NCBI RefSeq assembly: GCF_017357225.1
Contig: NZ_CP071604.1
Coordinates: 3,351,001-3,415,000, forward strand
Reading direction: 5' to 3'
Origin: Rhizobium binae
GTDB taxonomy: Bacteria; Pseudomonadota; Alphaproteobacteria; Rhizobiales; Rhizobiaceae
DNA length: 64,000 bases
Under the pieces are notes generated by a model. It made no database searches and was not told the DNA's origin. It saw only the letters and a list, made by a program, of their open reading frames with translations. Position 1 is the first letter of the stretch; every line of letters starts with the position of its first letter. Made by a program: the position numbers and the translations under genes. Below are positions 53,123-62,670 of this stretch, one piece after another.

Positions 53123-54283
53123 ATGACTTTGAAAAACCTTGGCATAAAAATTTTGTCGGCTGCTTTGCTCTCGGCATACACTTCAGCAAACAGTTTTGCC
53201 GCCGGCGAGGCGGAAGTACGAGCGATCGCGGATGCGGCGATCAAGCCGATCATGGAAAAATACGCCATTCCGGGGGTGGCCGTCGGCATCACCGTCGGCG
53301 GCCGCGATCACATCTTCACCTATGGCGTCGAATCCAAGGAGACGGGCAGACCGGTGGCGGCGACCACGCTCTTCGAACTGGGCTCGATCAGCAAGACCTT
53401 CACCGCGACGCTGGCCTCCTACGCCGAAGCGACGGGAGACCTCTCTTTGTCCGACCTGGTGGCCAAACATCTTCCCGCGGTGAAGGGAAGGCCGTTCGGT
53501 GATGTCGCGCTGATCGGTCTCGGCACCCATACGGCCGGCGGTTTTCCGCTACAGGTGCCCGATAACCTCAAAAACGAAGGCCAACTGATGGATTATCTTG
53601 CCGCCTGGCGCCCTTCCTACGCGGCGGGAACCCACCGCAGCTATGCCAATCCGAGCATCGGCATGCTCGGCTTCATCACGGCGAAAGCTATGCGCGGCGA
53701 TTTCGCGGATCTGATGGAAGGCAGGCTGTTTCCCGGGCTCGGATTGAGCAGCACCTTCATCAACGTGCCGAAGGCGCGACGGGGCGATTACGCCCAGGGC
53801 TATAAGCGCAGCGGCGAGCCGGCAAGGCTGACGCCGGCCCTGCTTTCCGCCGAGGCTTATGGCGTAAGGTCTACCGCCGGCGACATGATCCGCTTCGTCG
53901 ACGCCAATATGGGCATGGCGAAGCTCGACGGAAAACTGCAGCACGCGATCGACAAGACCCACACCGGTTATTTCAGCGTAGGGGCGATGACCCAGGACCT
54001 GATCTGGGAGCAATATGCCTATCCCGTCCCACTGCAGAGCCTGCTTGACGGCAATTCGGTGGCGATGCTGAAGACCTCCCCGGTCGCGGCGCTGCAGCCG
54101 CCGATGACGCCGCGTGGCGATGTCTGGATCAACAAGACCGGCTCGACCAACGGCTTCGGCGCCTATGTCGCCTTCATTCCCATCAAGCGCGTCGGCATCG
54201 TCATCCTGGCCAACAAAAACTACCCCAACGAGGATCGGGTTGCCGCGGCCTATCGGGTATTGACAGCGCTTGCGGCCGATTGA
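53123..54283 (+). CDS. ampC: Class C beta-lactamase (AmpC)
   Basis: The product has 386 residues. The class C active-site set is complete: SISK at 88-91 with nucleophile Ser88, YAN at 174-176 and KTG at 338-340. The signal peptide is IKILSAALLSAYTSANSFA-AG. The ATG at 53123 touches the GGAGG ribosome site, so the TTG at 53129, six bases further from it, may be the true start. It hydrolyses cephalosporins in the periplasm. Divergent ampR suggests inducible expression. Confidence 0.9.
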   Translation: MTLKNLGIKILSAALLSAYTSANSFAAGEAEVRAIADAAIKPIMEKYAIPGVAVGITVGGRDHIFTYGVESKETGRPVAATTLFELGSISKTFTATLASYAEATGDLSLSDLVAKHLPAVKGRPFGDVALIGLGTHTAGGFPLQVPDNLKNEGQLMDYLAAWRPSYAAGTHRSYANPSIGMLGFITAKAMRGDFADLMEGRLFPGLGLSSTFINVPKARRGDYAQGYKRSGEPARLTPALLSAEAYGVRSTAGDMIRFVDANMGMAKLDGKLQHAIDKTHTGYFSVGAMTQDLIWEQYAYPVPLQSLLDGNSVAMLKTSPVAALQPPMTPRGDVWINKTGSTNGFGAYVAFIPIKRVGIVILANKNYPNEDRVAAAYRVLTALAAD

Positions 54284-54645
54284 TCGATAGAGCGCCACGG
54301 ACCTGCGGGCCGTCTGCCGGCTCCTGCATCCAACCGAGCCGATGCGCTGTCCTGCCGAGAGTCGGACCTTAGCCCGATGCGCAGCTAGGCCCGTGTGATA
54401 GAGAATTTCGCGGTGAGAAATATGCTGCGAGGCAACAGGGCCACAATCTTGCGAAATACGCTGCGAAAATCGAGGGGCGCGGCAGCTGCCTTGTCCCCGA
54501 TAGGGTCCATACCACTCAGGGTAATACGAATTAACAATTAATATTAATAAGTGAGTATTTTTTGAAATTCTTCGAGGTAATTGCCAGTCCTTACAGGTGA
54601 TGCTAATGAATAATCACCGTTCTTCAAGTCAAGAGGCGCAATCCA
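54284..54645. other. AT-rich region upstream of the glycan operon, no gene seen
   Basis: The first 200 bases are GC-rich and without features I recognise. The part 54525-54600 is strongly AT-rich (TTAACAATTAATATTAAT) and probably holds the promoter of the operon that starts at 54646. Confidence 0.5.
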
Positions 54646-55599
54646 GTGAAAAGCGTATTGATATCTGGCGGAGCAGGATTCATCGGTTCGCATCTATGCG
54701 ACCGGCTTTTGCTTAGGAATGACGTTCACAAGCTCGTCGTTGTTGACAATCTCTGGACAGGACTTTTCGAGAATATTTCGCACATCAGGGATCCCCGCTT
54801 TCACTTCGTGAAATCGGACGTCGAGACCCTGCAGACGTCGGAAAAATTCGACGAGATCTATCATCTCGCCTCCCCGGCATCACCGCCCTGGTACATGAAG
54901 GAACCGAAGCGGACGATTTCGGCGAACCTGCTTGGCGCCTTCCGGCTTCTCGACCTGCTGAAGAAGGGCGGGCGCTTCGGTTACACCTCCTCCTCGGAAA
55001 TCTACGGAGACCCTCTGGTATCGCCGCAGCCGGAAACCTACAAGGGCCAGGTCGACTGTACCGGGCCGCGCTCCTCCTATGACGAGAGCAAGAGATGCAC
55101 GGAAGCGCTGCTGTTCGAGATGCAGCGCACCAAGGGGCTGAACGTCAAGGTTATCCGCCCCTTCAATATCTACGGTCCCCGCACCCGGCCCGATGACGGC
55201 CGCGCCGTCTCCAACTTCGTCACCCAGGCGCTTTCGGGCCGCCCGATCACCGTGTTCGGCGATGGCAAGCAGTCGCGCAGCTGGGGCTATGTCGACGACA
55301 TCGTCGACGGTTTTGCGCGTTATTTCTGGATCAACGAGACCGACTACAAGGGGCCCCTGAACATCGGCAACGACCGAGAGATCACCGTTCTCGAAGTCGC
55401 GAAATACGTTTCGAAGCTGATCGGCGGCGTGCCGATCGTCTTCGAGCCATCGCCGCCGCAGGATCCCACCAACAGGCGGCCGGACCTGACGAGAGCCTAC
55501 GCCGTCATGCCCGAGTGGTCGTGCAAGGTCAGCTACGAACAGGGCGTGGCGATGACGCTCGACTGGTTCAGAGAAAAGATAAAGGTGGGGGCGGCCTGA
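54646..55599 (+). CDS. UDP-glucuronate decarboxylase-like SDR (UDP-xylose synthase type)
   Basis: The product has 317 residues from GTG 54646, with AGAGG upstream. It is an extended SDR with GGAGFIGSH (8-16), the catalytic Tyr145 and Lys149 in YDESK, and the UXS-type stretches SSSEIYGDP and FNIYGPRTRPDDGRAVSNF. The expected reaction is UDP-glucuronate to UDP-xylose. As the first gene of the operon it would supply a pentose donor to the glycosyltransferases that follow. dTDP-glucose dehydratase-like activity is less likely from these motifs. Confidence 0.85.
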   Translation: MKSVLISGGAGFIGSHLCDRLLLRNDVHKLVVVDNLWTGLFENISHIRDPRFHFVKSDVETLQTSEKFDEIYHLASPASPPWYMKEPKRTISANLLGAFRLLDLLKKGGRFGYTSSSEIYGDPLVSPQPETYKGQVDCTGPRSSYDESKRCTEALLFEMQRTKGLNVKVIRPFNIYGPRTRPDDGRAVSNFVTQALSGRPITVFGDGKQSRSWGYVDDIVDGFARYFWINETDYKGPLNIGNDREITVLEVAKYVSKLIGGVPIVFEPSPPQDPTNRRPDLTRAYAVMPEWSCKVSYEQGVAMTLDWFREKIKVGAA

Positions 55600-55678
55600 T
55601 AACCGCCGGCGTTTATGGCCCTTCCCGCATTCCGCGCTTTATGCCGGCCTGTGCTCGTGGTGCGTTGAGAGAGTAGCG

Positions 55679-56854
55679 ATGCAGGAAATCATTCCGTCCG
55701 ATCTGGCGACTGTCAATTTTCCCGTACCGATACTGTATCTCGATCTCGCATCGCATCAGGACGCCGGCGCCGCGCCGATCTCGGCCGGGCTCGTGGTCTT
55801 TCTCGCCGACGGCCTCCCCGTTGGACAGGCCTATGTCGACAGGCCCGAGGCCGCCGCCGAGCTTGCCGGACGTGTCGTGCGACCGGATACGCTTGCGCAT
55901 GCACGCCAGATCGCCCAGGCGCCTCTTCAAAATCGCGACGTCAGCATTCTGATCTGCACCAAGGATCGGCCGGAAGAGCTGCGCCGGTGCCTCGCCTCGA
56001 TCCCCGAGCAATCGCTGAAGCCGGTCGAGATCATCGTGGTCGACAATGCGTCTTCAGGCGATGCGACCCGCCGGGTCGTCGAAGACGCGGGCGCCACCTA
56101 TGTCCGAGAAGATCGGGTCGGGCTGGATTTTGCCCGCAATGCCGCCATTCGCGCGGCGAAAACCGAATTCGTCGCCTTTACCGATGACGACGTCGTTCTC
56201 CACGAGCGATGGCTGGAGGACCTGATGAAGGCGTTTGACCGGCCGGAGATCGGCTGCGTCACGGGGCTGATCCTGCCCGGTGAGCTCGCAACGCCGGCGC
56301 AATTCATCTTCGAAAAGCACTGGGGTTTCGGCCGCGGTTACATCAGGCAGGATTTCGGTCGGGATTTCTACGACAGCCACAGGCGCTACGGCGCGCCGGT
56401 CTGGACAATCGGCGCCGGCGCAAGCCAGGCCTTCCGCCGCAAGGTATTCGACGAAATCGGCCTGTTCGACGTCCGCCTCGACATGGGTGCGGCCGGCTGC
56501 TCGGGCGACTCTGAATATTGGAACCGGCTCCTGCATCACGGCCACGTCTGCCGCTACGAGCCGACCGCGGTTTCCTGGCACTTTCATCGCAAGGATATGC
56601 AGGGGCTGGCCAGGCAGATCCAGCAATATATGAGCGGCCATATCGCCGCGCTGCTGGTGCAGTATCAGAACACTGGCAACGGCGGCAACCTTCGGCGCAT
56701 CCTCATCTCCTTCCCGAAATATTTTGCCGGCCGGTTGCGTAAACGCCTGCGCAAGGGCGCCACTTCGCACGATTTCTTCCTGAAACAGGAGATGCTCGGC
56801 AGCGTCAACGGCGCACTCTACGTTCTGCGTCGCTGGAAGATGCGCGCATGGTGA
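55679..56854 (+). CDS. GT2 glycosyltransferase with extra N-terminal domain
   Basis: The product has 391 residues. The GT2 catalytic domain begins near residue 88 (DVSILICTKDRPEELRRCLASI) and has the metal-binding acidic triplet at 169-171 (FTDDDV). The GCSGDSEYWNRLLHHGH stretch lies in the acceptor side. The first ~85 residues (VPILYLDLASHQDAG, ISAGLVVFLADGLPVG) form a compact domain I do not recognise. A basic C-terminal segment (FAGRLRKRLRKG) may contact the membrane. Its stop overlaps the start of the 999-residue fusion gene by seven bases. Confidence 0.85.
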   Translation: MQEIIPSDLATVNFPVPILYLDLASHQDAGAAPISAGLVVFLADGLPVGQAYVDRPEAAAELAGRVVRPDTLAHARQIAQAPLQNRDVSILICTKDRPEELRRCLASIPEQSLKPVEIIVVDNASSGDATRRVVEDAGATYVREDRVGLDFARNAAIRAAKTEFVAFTDDDVVLHERWLEDLMKAFDRPEIGCVTGLILPGELATPAQFIFEKHWGFGRGYIRQDFGRDFYDSHRRYGAPVWTIGAGASQAFRRKVFDEIGLFDVRLDMGAAGCSGDSEYWNRLLHHGHVCRYEPTAVSWHFHRKDMQGLARQIQQYMSGHIAALLVQYQNTGNGGNLRRILISFPKYFAGRLRKRLRKGATSHDFFLKQEMLGSVNGALYVLRRWKMRAW

Positions 56855-59847
56855 CAGCTGTGGCGCCCGAAATTTCCTTCCTCATTCCTGCCTACGATGC
56901 AGAGGACACGCTTGCCGAAGCGATTGCCAGCCTGCAGCGGCAGACGAAATCGAACTGGCAGGCAGTGGTGGTCGACGACGGTTCGAGCGACCGAACCTGG
57001 GAGCGGCTTGAGGCGATTGCCGCAGCCGACAGCCGCATTGTCGCCGCCCGCCAGACCAATGCCGGTGCTGCGGCGGCCAGAAACCATGCCGCCCGCCTGG
57101 CCGCAGCCCGCCTGCTCTGCATGCTCGATGCCGACGACTGGCTGCACCCGACCTTCATCGAAACCATGCTGCCAGTGGCCGAGGATAGATCACCGCCCAC
57201 CATCGCTTATTGCTCCTACCGCCGGGTCGCCCCGGACGGCCGGCTGATGCCGGTGGAGCAGGCGCCGGTGCTTGCCGGCGATGCCGCCAGGCGCGAATTC
57301 TCGTCCTTTTGCGCGCTCGCCATTCACACGGTGGTTTTTCCCAAAAGCCTTTTCGAGCAGGTCGGCGGCATGGATGAGAGCCTGCAGACTTGCGAGGAAT
57401 GGGATCTCTGGCTGCGCATGGCCTTTGCAGGCGCAGAATTTCGCCGTGTCGACGCCTGCCTGGCTTTCTATCGCGTGAAGTCGGGCTCGCTTTCCGGCGA
57501 TCCGACGAAACTGGTGCGTGACGCCATTTGCGTGACAACGAAAGCCGAGGCGCTGCGCCGGCAGCACGGCTTGCCGGCCGAGGGGCCGGAAACCGGCTGG
57601 ATCACACCCGCCGTCAGCCGATTGCGCATGCTCGTCTGGGTCGTCGCCGCTAAGCACGATCCGAACCTGGATATACAAGCCCTTGCCGCCCTGCTGCCCG
57701 ACATGCCGGATGCAGCAGGCTATGAGAGCTTTTTTGCCGACGTGATACTGCACGGCCTGCAGACCGGCCTCCTGCGCGACCGGGCCGACGATCTCATCGA
57801 TGCGCCCGAGCAGTGGTGGCCGACTATCCATCCACTCGTCCAGCTGATCGAGCGTCATTCCCTGCCCGGCACCGGCCGCAAGATCCTCGAAGCCGCCGCC
57901 TGGCAGCTCTCCGCCGGCAACCTTCGGCGATCCTTCACCCTCGGCGCGATCCAGGTGGTGAGCGTCGAGCTCGGCGCCCTTTCCAGGATCGCCCGGGCCG
58001 AGCAGGCCGATACGCTGATCATGCACGGCTTTTCCGGCGACGAGCATATCGGCACCTTCGTAGGGCCACTCTGGGGTGACCTCTCGATCCGGGCGCAAAT
58101 CCGGCTGATCATGCAGGAGATGCAGGCGGGAGACCATCTCGAGCAACCGCGCACGCTCACCTATGCCGCTGCCTGGACAAGGGAGGCGCTGCGCGGCTAC
58201 CGAACCTTCGGCGGCCTCATCCTCCGCAGCGGCCGGCGGCGCGGGCGCCTCGAAAAACTTCTGGTGCGGACCGGCCGCAATGCCGTGCTTGCCGGAGCGC
58301 CCGGCGACCGACAGGATAATGACGCCCGGCTCTCCGCTCTCCTGCGCAATCTCGAAGGAGGCCTGCCGCCGGTGCGACATGCAGCCGCCGCGGCGCCGGC
58401 GAAGGAAGAGCGGGCTCCCCAGCCTCAGTCGGCAGAAGACTATTGGGAGCAAATTTTCGAACGGCCGGACCCGTGGAACTACCTCTCGATCTACGAGCAG
58501 GTCAAATATGCGCAGACATTGAGCCTGATCCCGCAGGGGACCGAAACGGCCCTGGAACTTGCCTGCGCCGAGGGGATATTCACCGAGAAGCTGGCGCGCC
58601 AGGTCAGCCGGGTGACGGCCACCGATATTTCGCAGCGGGCGATCAACAGGGCGGCCACACGTTGCCGCGATCTCTCCAGTGTCGAATTCCGGGTTCTCGA
58701 CTTCGTCAGACAACAGCTCCCACCCGATCAGGATCTCATCCTCTGCTGCGAAGTGCTTTATTACATGAAGGATGAGGAGATGCTTGCGGGTGTTTGCCGC
58801 AAGATGGCGACGGCGCTGAAGCCGGGGGGCTGCCTGATCACCGCGCATGCGCATCTGCGTTGCGACGAGCCCGACCGAACAGGTTTCGATTGGGGCCATC
58901 CTTTCGGGGTCGGGACGATCAGACGGGTTCTGGCCGAACAGGCGGGGCTTGTCCTCGAAGAGACGATCGATACCGCGCTTTACGCCATCCACCGCTTCCG
59001 CAAAGCCACTGTGGCCGCTCCCGTCCTGCGGGTCGAGACGCATGGGACGCCGATGGACGTCGATGTGGCAAAGCACATCATCTCAGGACCGACGGGCATC
59101 GCGCGGGAGGCGGCATGGGCAACCGAGGTGACGACCTCGATCCCTATCCTGATGTATCACCGGATCGCCGAGGACGGCCCCGCCGCGCTGCGGCGTTTCC
59201 GCACGCTGCCGGAGACGTTCCGCAAGCAGATGCAATTCCTGCGCCGGCACGGCTATTACGCCGTGACGGCGCCGACACTCGCCAATCTCTTGCGGGGCGG
59301 CAAGCCGATTCAGGGCCGGCCGGTCATGTTGACCTTCGACGACGCCTACCTGGATTTCCGCACCAACGCCTTCCCGATCCTGGCCGAGAATGATTTCAGC
59401 GCTGACGTCTTCGTCGTCACCGACAAGGTCGGCGGCCGCTCGGACTGGGATTGCGCCTATGGCGAGCCGGCAGCGCTGATGGCGTGGCCGGATATTCAGG
59501 AACTGCAGCAGAAGGGCATCAGCTTCGGCTCCCATCTCGCCTCCCACACGCCGGCGAGCGCGATGGCAAACGATGCCTTGCTCGCTGAAGCCCTGCGGTC
59601 GCGCCATGCCCTGGAAAGCCGGCTAGGCGCCCCCGTGGTTTCGATCGCACTGCCCTACGGCGCCACCGACTTCAGAGTGCCGGGCATTCTTTCCCTTGCC
59701 GGCTACACGACCGGCTTCACCACACGCGCCGCGACAGCCACCTTTTCCGACAAAGCCTTCAGCCTGCCGCGCCTCGAAGTCCGCGGCGACAGTCCGCTTG
59801 AAGCCTTCCCCGCATTGATGGGCCTGCCCGGAGCCTTTATCGGATGA
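56848..59847 (+). CDS. Trifunctional fusion: GT2 glycosyltransferase, NodS-like methyltransferase, NodB-like polysaccharide deacetylase
   Basis: The product has 999 residues with three catalytic modules. Residues 1-240: GT2 domain (ISFLIPAYDAEDTLAEAI, DDGSSD, DADDW at 94-98). Residues 250-515: helical region of unknown role ending in an Ala/Pro linker. Residues 532-725: SAM methyltransferase of NodS type (WEQIFERPDPWNYLSIYEQ, LELACAEGIF for cofactor, CCEVLYYM). Residues 765-999: polysaccharide deacetylase with ILMYHRI, TFDDAY (Asp831 and Asp832) and the metal histidines His896 and His900 in SHLASH. All key residues are present, so each module looks active. Overlaps with both neighbours show translational coupling. 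The likely role is to add a sugar and then N-methylate and deacetylate an amino sugar; this is inference. Confidence 0.9.
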   Translation: MVTAVAPEISFLIPAYDAEDTLAEAIASLQRQTKSNWQAVVVDDGSSDRTWERLEAIAAADSRIVAARQTNAGAAAARNHAARLAAARLLCMLDADDWLHPTFIETMLPVAEDRSPPTIAYCSYRRVAPDGRLMPVEQAPVLAGDAARREFSSFCALAIHTVVFPKSLFEQVGGMDESLQTCEEWDLWLRMAFAGAEFRRVDACLAFYRVKSGSLSGDPTKLVRDAICVTTKAEALRRQHGLPAEGPETGWITPAVSRLRMLVWVVAAKHDPNLDIQALAALLPDMPDAAGYESFFADVILHGLQTGLLRDRADDLIDAPEQWWPTIHPLVQLIERHSLPGTGRKILEAAAWQLSAGNLRRSFTLGAIQVVSVELGALSRIARAEQADTLIMHGFSGDEHIGTFVGPLWGDLSIRAQIRLIMQEMQAGDHLEQPRTLTYAAAWTREALRGYRTFGGLILRSGRRRGRLEKLLVRTGRNAVLAGAPGDRQDNDARLSALLRNLEGGLPPVRHAAAAAPAKEERAPQPQSAEDYWEQIFERPDPWNYLSIYEQVKYAQTLSLIPQGTETALELACAEGIFTEKLARQVSRVTATDISQRAINRAATRCRDLSSVEFRVLDFVRQQLPPDQDLILCCEVLYYMKDEEMLAGVCRKMATALKPGGCLITAHAHLRCDEPDRTGFDWGHPFGVGTIRRVLAEQAGLVLEETIDTALYAIHRFRKATVAAPVLRVETHGTPMDVDVAKHIISGPTGIAREAAWATEVTTSIPILMYHRIAEDGPAALRRFRTLPETFRKQMQFLRRHGYYAVTAPTLANLLRGGKPIQGRPVMLTFDDAYLDFRTNAFPILAENDFSADVFVVTDKVGGRSDWDCAYGEPAALMAWPDIQELQQKGISFGSHLASHTPASAMANDALLAEALRSRHALESRLGAPVVSIALPYGATDFRVPGILSLAGYTTGFTTRAATATFSDKAFSLPRLEVRGDSPLEAFPALMGLPGAFIG

Positions 59848-60926
59848 CAATCGTCGGCACCGCAGCGACCCCACTGATCACCGTCGTCATCCCGGCCTAC
59901 AACGCCGAAAAGACGCTTCTCGAAACGTTGCAAAGCGTCTCGAACCAAACCTACGAAAAGCTCGAAATCCTTGTGGTCGATGACGGATCGCGGGACGGCA
60001 CCTTCGCGCTTGCGAGCGATTATAGCCTCACCGACCGCCGTGTCCGGGTCCTCCGGCAAGCCAATGGCGGCGTTGCCCGTGCCCGCAATCACGGCATCGG
60101 CGAGGCACGGGGCGTCTATGTGGCGCCTGTCGACGCCGACGACATATGGCATCCCGAGAAGATCGAGCGTCAACTGCAGTCGCTGCGAAAATTTCCCGGC
60201 GGCCATGGCGTCGCCTATAACTGGTATGCGGCCATCGACGAAAACGGCGTCGTTTTCGGCCATTCACGTCCGGTGCTGCATGAAGGCAACGTCTTCGAAC
60301 CGCTGCTGCGGGAAAACTTCATCGGCAATGGCAGCACGCCGCTGATGCCGCGCACCGAGGTTCTGCGCTGCGGCGGCTACGACGCCGGCCTGCGCGACAG
60401 CGGCGCCGAGGGCTGCGAGGATCTGAAGCTCTATCTCGCCTTGGCCGAGAGCCTGCCCTTTGCGCTGGTTCCCGATTTCCTCACCGGTTATCGCTTCACC
60501 CGGGGGAACATGTCGAGCAACGCCTATCGGATGCTGAAATCCCATGCCCTGGTGATGGCGCCGCTCATCGAGCGCTACCCGCATCTGAGACGCGATATCC
60601 AGACCGCCAAGTTCAACACGACGCACTGGTATTTCAACAAAGCCCTTGCAAACCGCGATTATGCCCAGGTCAAAAAGCTGGCGCCGATGATGGCGATGCA
60701 ATATGGCCCGCAGTTGATCGTCCATGGCCTGCGGCAGAGCCTTCGTCTGGCAAAACGCTATGGCGTGCGGCTTGCCAGACAGCTCCTGCGAAAGTCTTCG
60801 GACCGATCGAAGACCCGCTTTGCGGGTGCCCTCGTTCCGCAAGCCGGCACGCCCTACAGCGATCGTTTCATGCGGCTCGGAAGCGTGCTCAGCCCGACAT
60901 CATCGCGGATGGCCGACAATGAATAG
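59844..60926 (+). CDS. GT2 glycosyltransferase
   Basis: The product has 360 residues. The GT2 domain covers about 10-230: ITVVIPAYNAEKTLLETLQSV, VVDDGSRDGT, DADD at 97-100, and GCEDLKLYLAL as the acceptor-binding ED motif. The C-terminal ~100 residues are basic and helical. The ATG overlaps the stop of the fusion gene by four bases. Donor and acceptor are not known. It resembles the GT2 encoded at 62667, so the two may be paralogues that act in sequence. Confidence 0.9.
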   Translation: MTIVGTAATPLITVVIPAYNAEKTLLETLQSVSNQTYEKLEILVVDDGSRDGTFALASDYSLTDRRVRVLRQANGGVARARNHGIGEARGVYVAPVDADDIWHPEKIERQLQSLRKFPGGHGVAYNWYAAIDENGVVFGHSRPVLHEGNVFEPLLRENFIGNGSTPLMPRTEVLRCGGYDAGLRDSGAEGCEDLKLYLALAESLPFALVPDFLTGYRFTRGNMSSNAYRMLKSHALVMAPLIERYPHLRRDIQTAKFNTTHWYFNKALANRDYAQVKKLAPMMAMQYGPQLIVHGLRQSLRLAKRYGVRLARQLLRKSSDRSKTRFAGALVPQAGTPYSDRFMRLGSVLSPTSSRMADNE

Positions 60927-62670
60927 GTTTCGGAAATCTGCCTCCCGGCCGGCCGGCGCCTTCAACATGGTGATTGCGGCCCGCTACCGCGATCTTCTGC
61001 AGCTCGTGCCGGCGCTGCGGTTGAAGATGGCGGTGATGATCATCCTCGGCATTCTCACCGGGTTTTCGGAGATGGTCGGCATCACCTTTCTGGTGAGCCT
61101 CGTTTTTGTTCTCGGGCAGCAGGGCCCGGGTTCCCCCTCCACCGTTGCCGGGCTTCCGGCGATTTTCGGCGGCATCGACCTCAGTCTTTCCAAACCGGTG
61201 CTGATCGGTATCCTCATCGCCTCCATCCTGCTGCGCATCCTTCTCGGATTCGTCAACTCGCTGATCACAAGCACGATCAACCACAAGATCAGCGATCGCA
61301 TGCGCGACCGCCTCTACGCCAAGATCCTGACCATCCCGTTCCAGCGCTTTCAGCACTATGAGCGCAGCGATCTGATGAATGTGATCGCCACCGAAGCCTA
61401 TGCGGTATCCTCGGCACATGCGAGCCTCGTGCGTCTAGGTGTCAATTTCGGCACGATCGTCATCTTCGGTATCGGCATGCTTGTCATGGCCTGGCCGATC
61501 GCCTTGCTGGGCCTTGTCTTCGGCTTTGTCCACAACTTCGCCTTGGGGTCCTTTGCCGGCGCCTATCGGCGCCTTGGCGCTTCGGCGCTGGCCGCCGTCG
61601 AAGCCTTGACGCAGCTGAGCTGGACCACGCTGCAGACATTGAAAGCGGTCAAAAGCTTCGGCCTCGAGCAGCGCCACCAGCAGCTCTTCGCAACACTTTC
61701 CAGCGAAGTTGGCCGGACCTGGCGCCACTCGGACTGGATGGGCGCGGCGACCTCGCTGTTGAGCGAGATCCTGACGTTCGGGATCATCCTGACGATCATC
61801 CTGTCCTCGGAATTCCTGCCGGTGGATTTCAAGGCAGCACTTTCGGCGACCATCCTTCTTTATAGGCTTCAACCGCATATCAAGGGATTCGACTCCCAGA
61901 TCCTGCGCCTTTACGAGATGGAAGCGTCGCTGCAGAACGTGCTGGCTCTGCTTTCCGAAAAGGACGACGCCAAGCAGGCCGCGCAAGGCGTGCCGGTCGC
62001 CCGCCTGGCTGAAGCCATCGTCTTCCACGACGTCTCCTTCACCTATGAACAGGCGAACGCGCCGGCCGTTCAAAACCTCAACTTCTCGATCAAGGCAGGC
62101 GAAACGACGGCTCTGACCGGGCCAAGCGGCTCCGGCAAGACGACAATCCTGAACATGATCCTCGATCTCACCCGGCCGACGCGAGGTCGGATCACGATCG
62201 ACGGCAAGGATCTCGCCGATGTCGACCGCGCGAGCTGGCTGCACCTGCTGTCGGTGTCGGGCCAGGATGTCGAACTGATGGAGGGCACGGTCTTCGACAA
62301 CATCCGCTTCCGTCGCGATATCTCCGACGAGGACGTCAGGTGGGCCGCCGATGTCGCCTGCGCGACCGAATTCATCGAAAATCTGCCGGAAGGCTTCGAC
62401 GAATGGCTGGGCGACGAAGCGGTGCGGCTTTCAGGCGGACAGCGCCAGCGCATCGGTCTGGCGCGCGCGCTGGCCGGCCGGCCGCAGATCCTGCTCCTGG
62501 ACGAGGCCACCAGCGCGCTCGATGAAAACACCGAAATGCGCGTGTTTTCGGCAATCAAGGAAGATGCCGGCCGAACGCTGATCGTCGTCAGCCATCGCCC
62601 TGCGGTCGCCAGATTGATGAAGAACCAGATCGATCTTCGCCCGCCAACGCTCGCATCCAAACTCGGGTGA
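60919..62670 (+). CDS. ABC exporter, fused membrane and ATPase domains (MsbA/lipid or glycan type)
   Basis: The product has 583 residues from ATG 60919, which overlaps the previous gene by eight bases. Six membrane helices lie within about 30-330, followed by an ATPase with Walker A GPSGSGKT (401-408), signature LSGGQ (504-508), Walker B LLLDEATSALD (525-535) and the switch His in VSHRPA. Half-transporters of this kind work as homodimers and flip lipid-linked glycans or export polysaccharide precursors. Its place inside a glycosyltransferase operon suggests export of the glycan made there. Confidence 0.9.
   Translation: MNRFRKSASRPAGAFNMVIAARYRDLLQLVPALRLKMAVMIILGILTGFSEMVGITFLVSLVFVLGQQGPGSPSTVAGLPAIFGGIDLSLSKPVLIGILIASILLRILLGFVNSLITSTINHKISDRMRDRLYAKILTIPFQRFQHYERSDLMNVIATEAYAVSSAHASLVRLGVNFGTIVIFGIGMLVMAWPIALLGLVFGFVHNFALGSFAGAYRRLGASALAAVEALTQLSWTTLQTLKAVKSFGLEQRHQQLFATLSSEVGRTWRHSDWMGAATSLLSEILTFGIILTIILSSEFLPVDFKAALSATILLYRLQPHIKGFDSQILRLYEMEASLQNVLALLSEKDDAKQAAQGVPVARLAEAIVFHDVSFTYEQANAPAVQNLNFSIKAGETTALTGPSGSGKTTILNMILDLTRPTRGRITIDGKDLADVDRASWLHLLSVSGQDVELMEGTVFDNIRFRRDISDEDVRWAADVACATEFIENLPEGFDEWLGDEAVRLSGGQRQRIGLARALAGRPQILLLDEATSALDENTEMRVFSAIKEDAGRTLIVVSHRPAVARLMKNQIDLRPPTLASKLG

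Noticed and set aside
57190..59076. 628-codon frame on the minus strand inside the fusion gene
   Set aside because: Same mirror effect. The plus-strand product has three intact catalytic modules; the minus-strand product has none.
56848..59847. A true nodulation gene locus
   Set aside because: Only the fused domains resemble NodC, NodS and NodB. There is no nod box, nodD, nodA or nodIJ here, so the parallel is functional at most.
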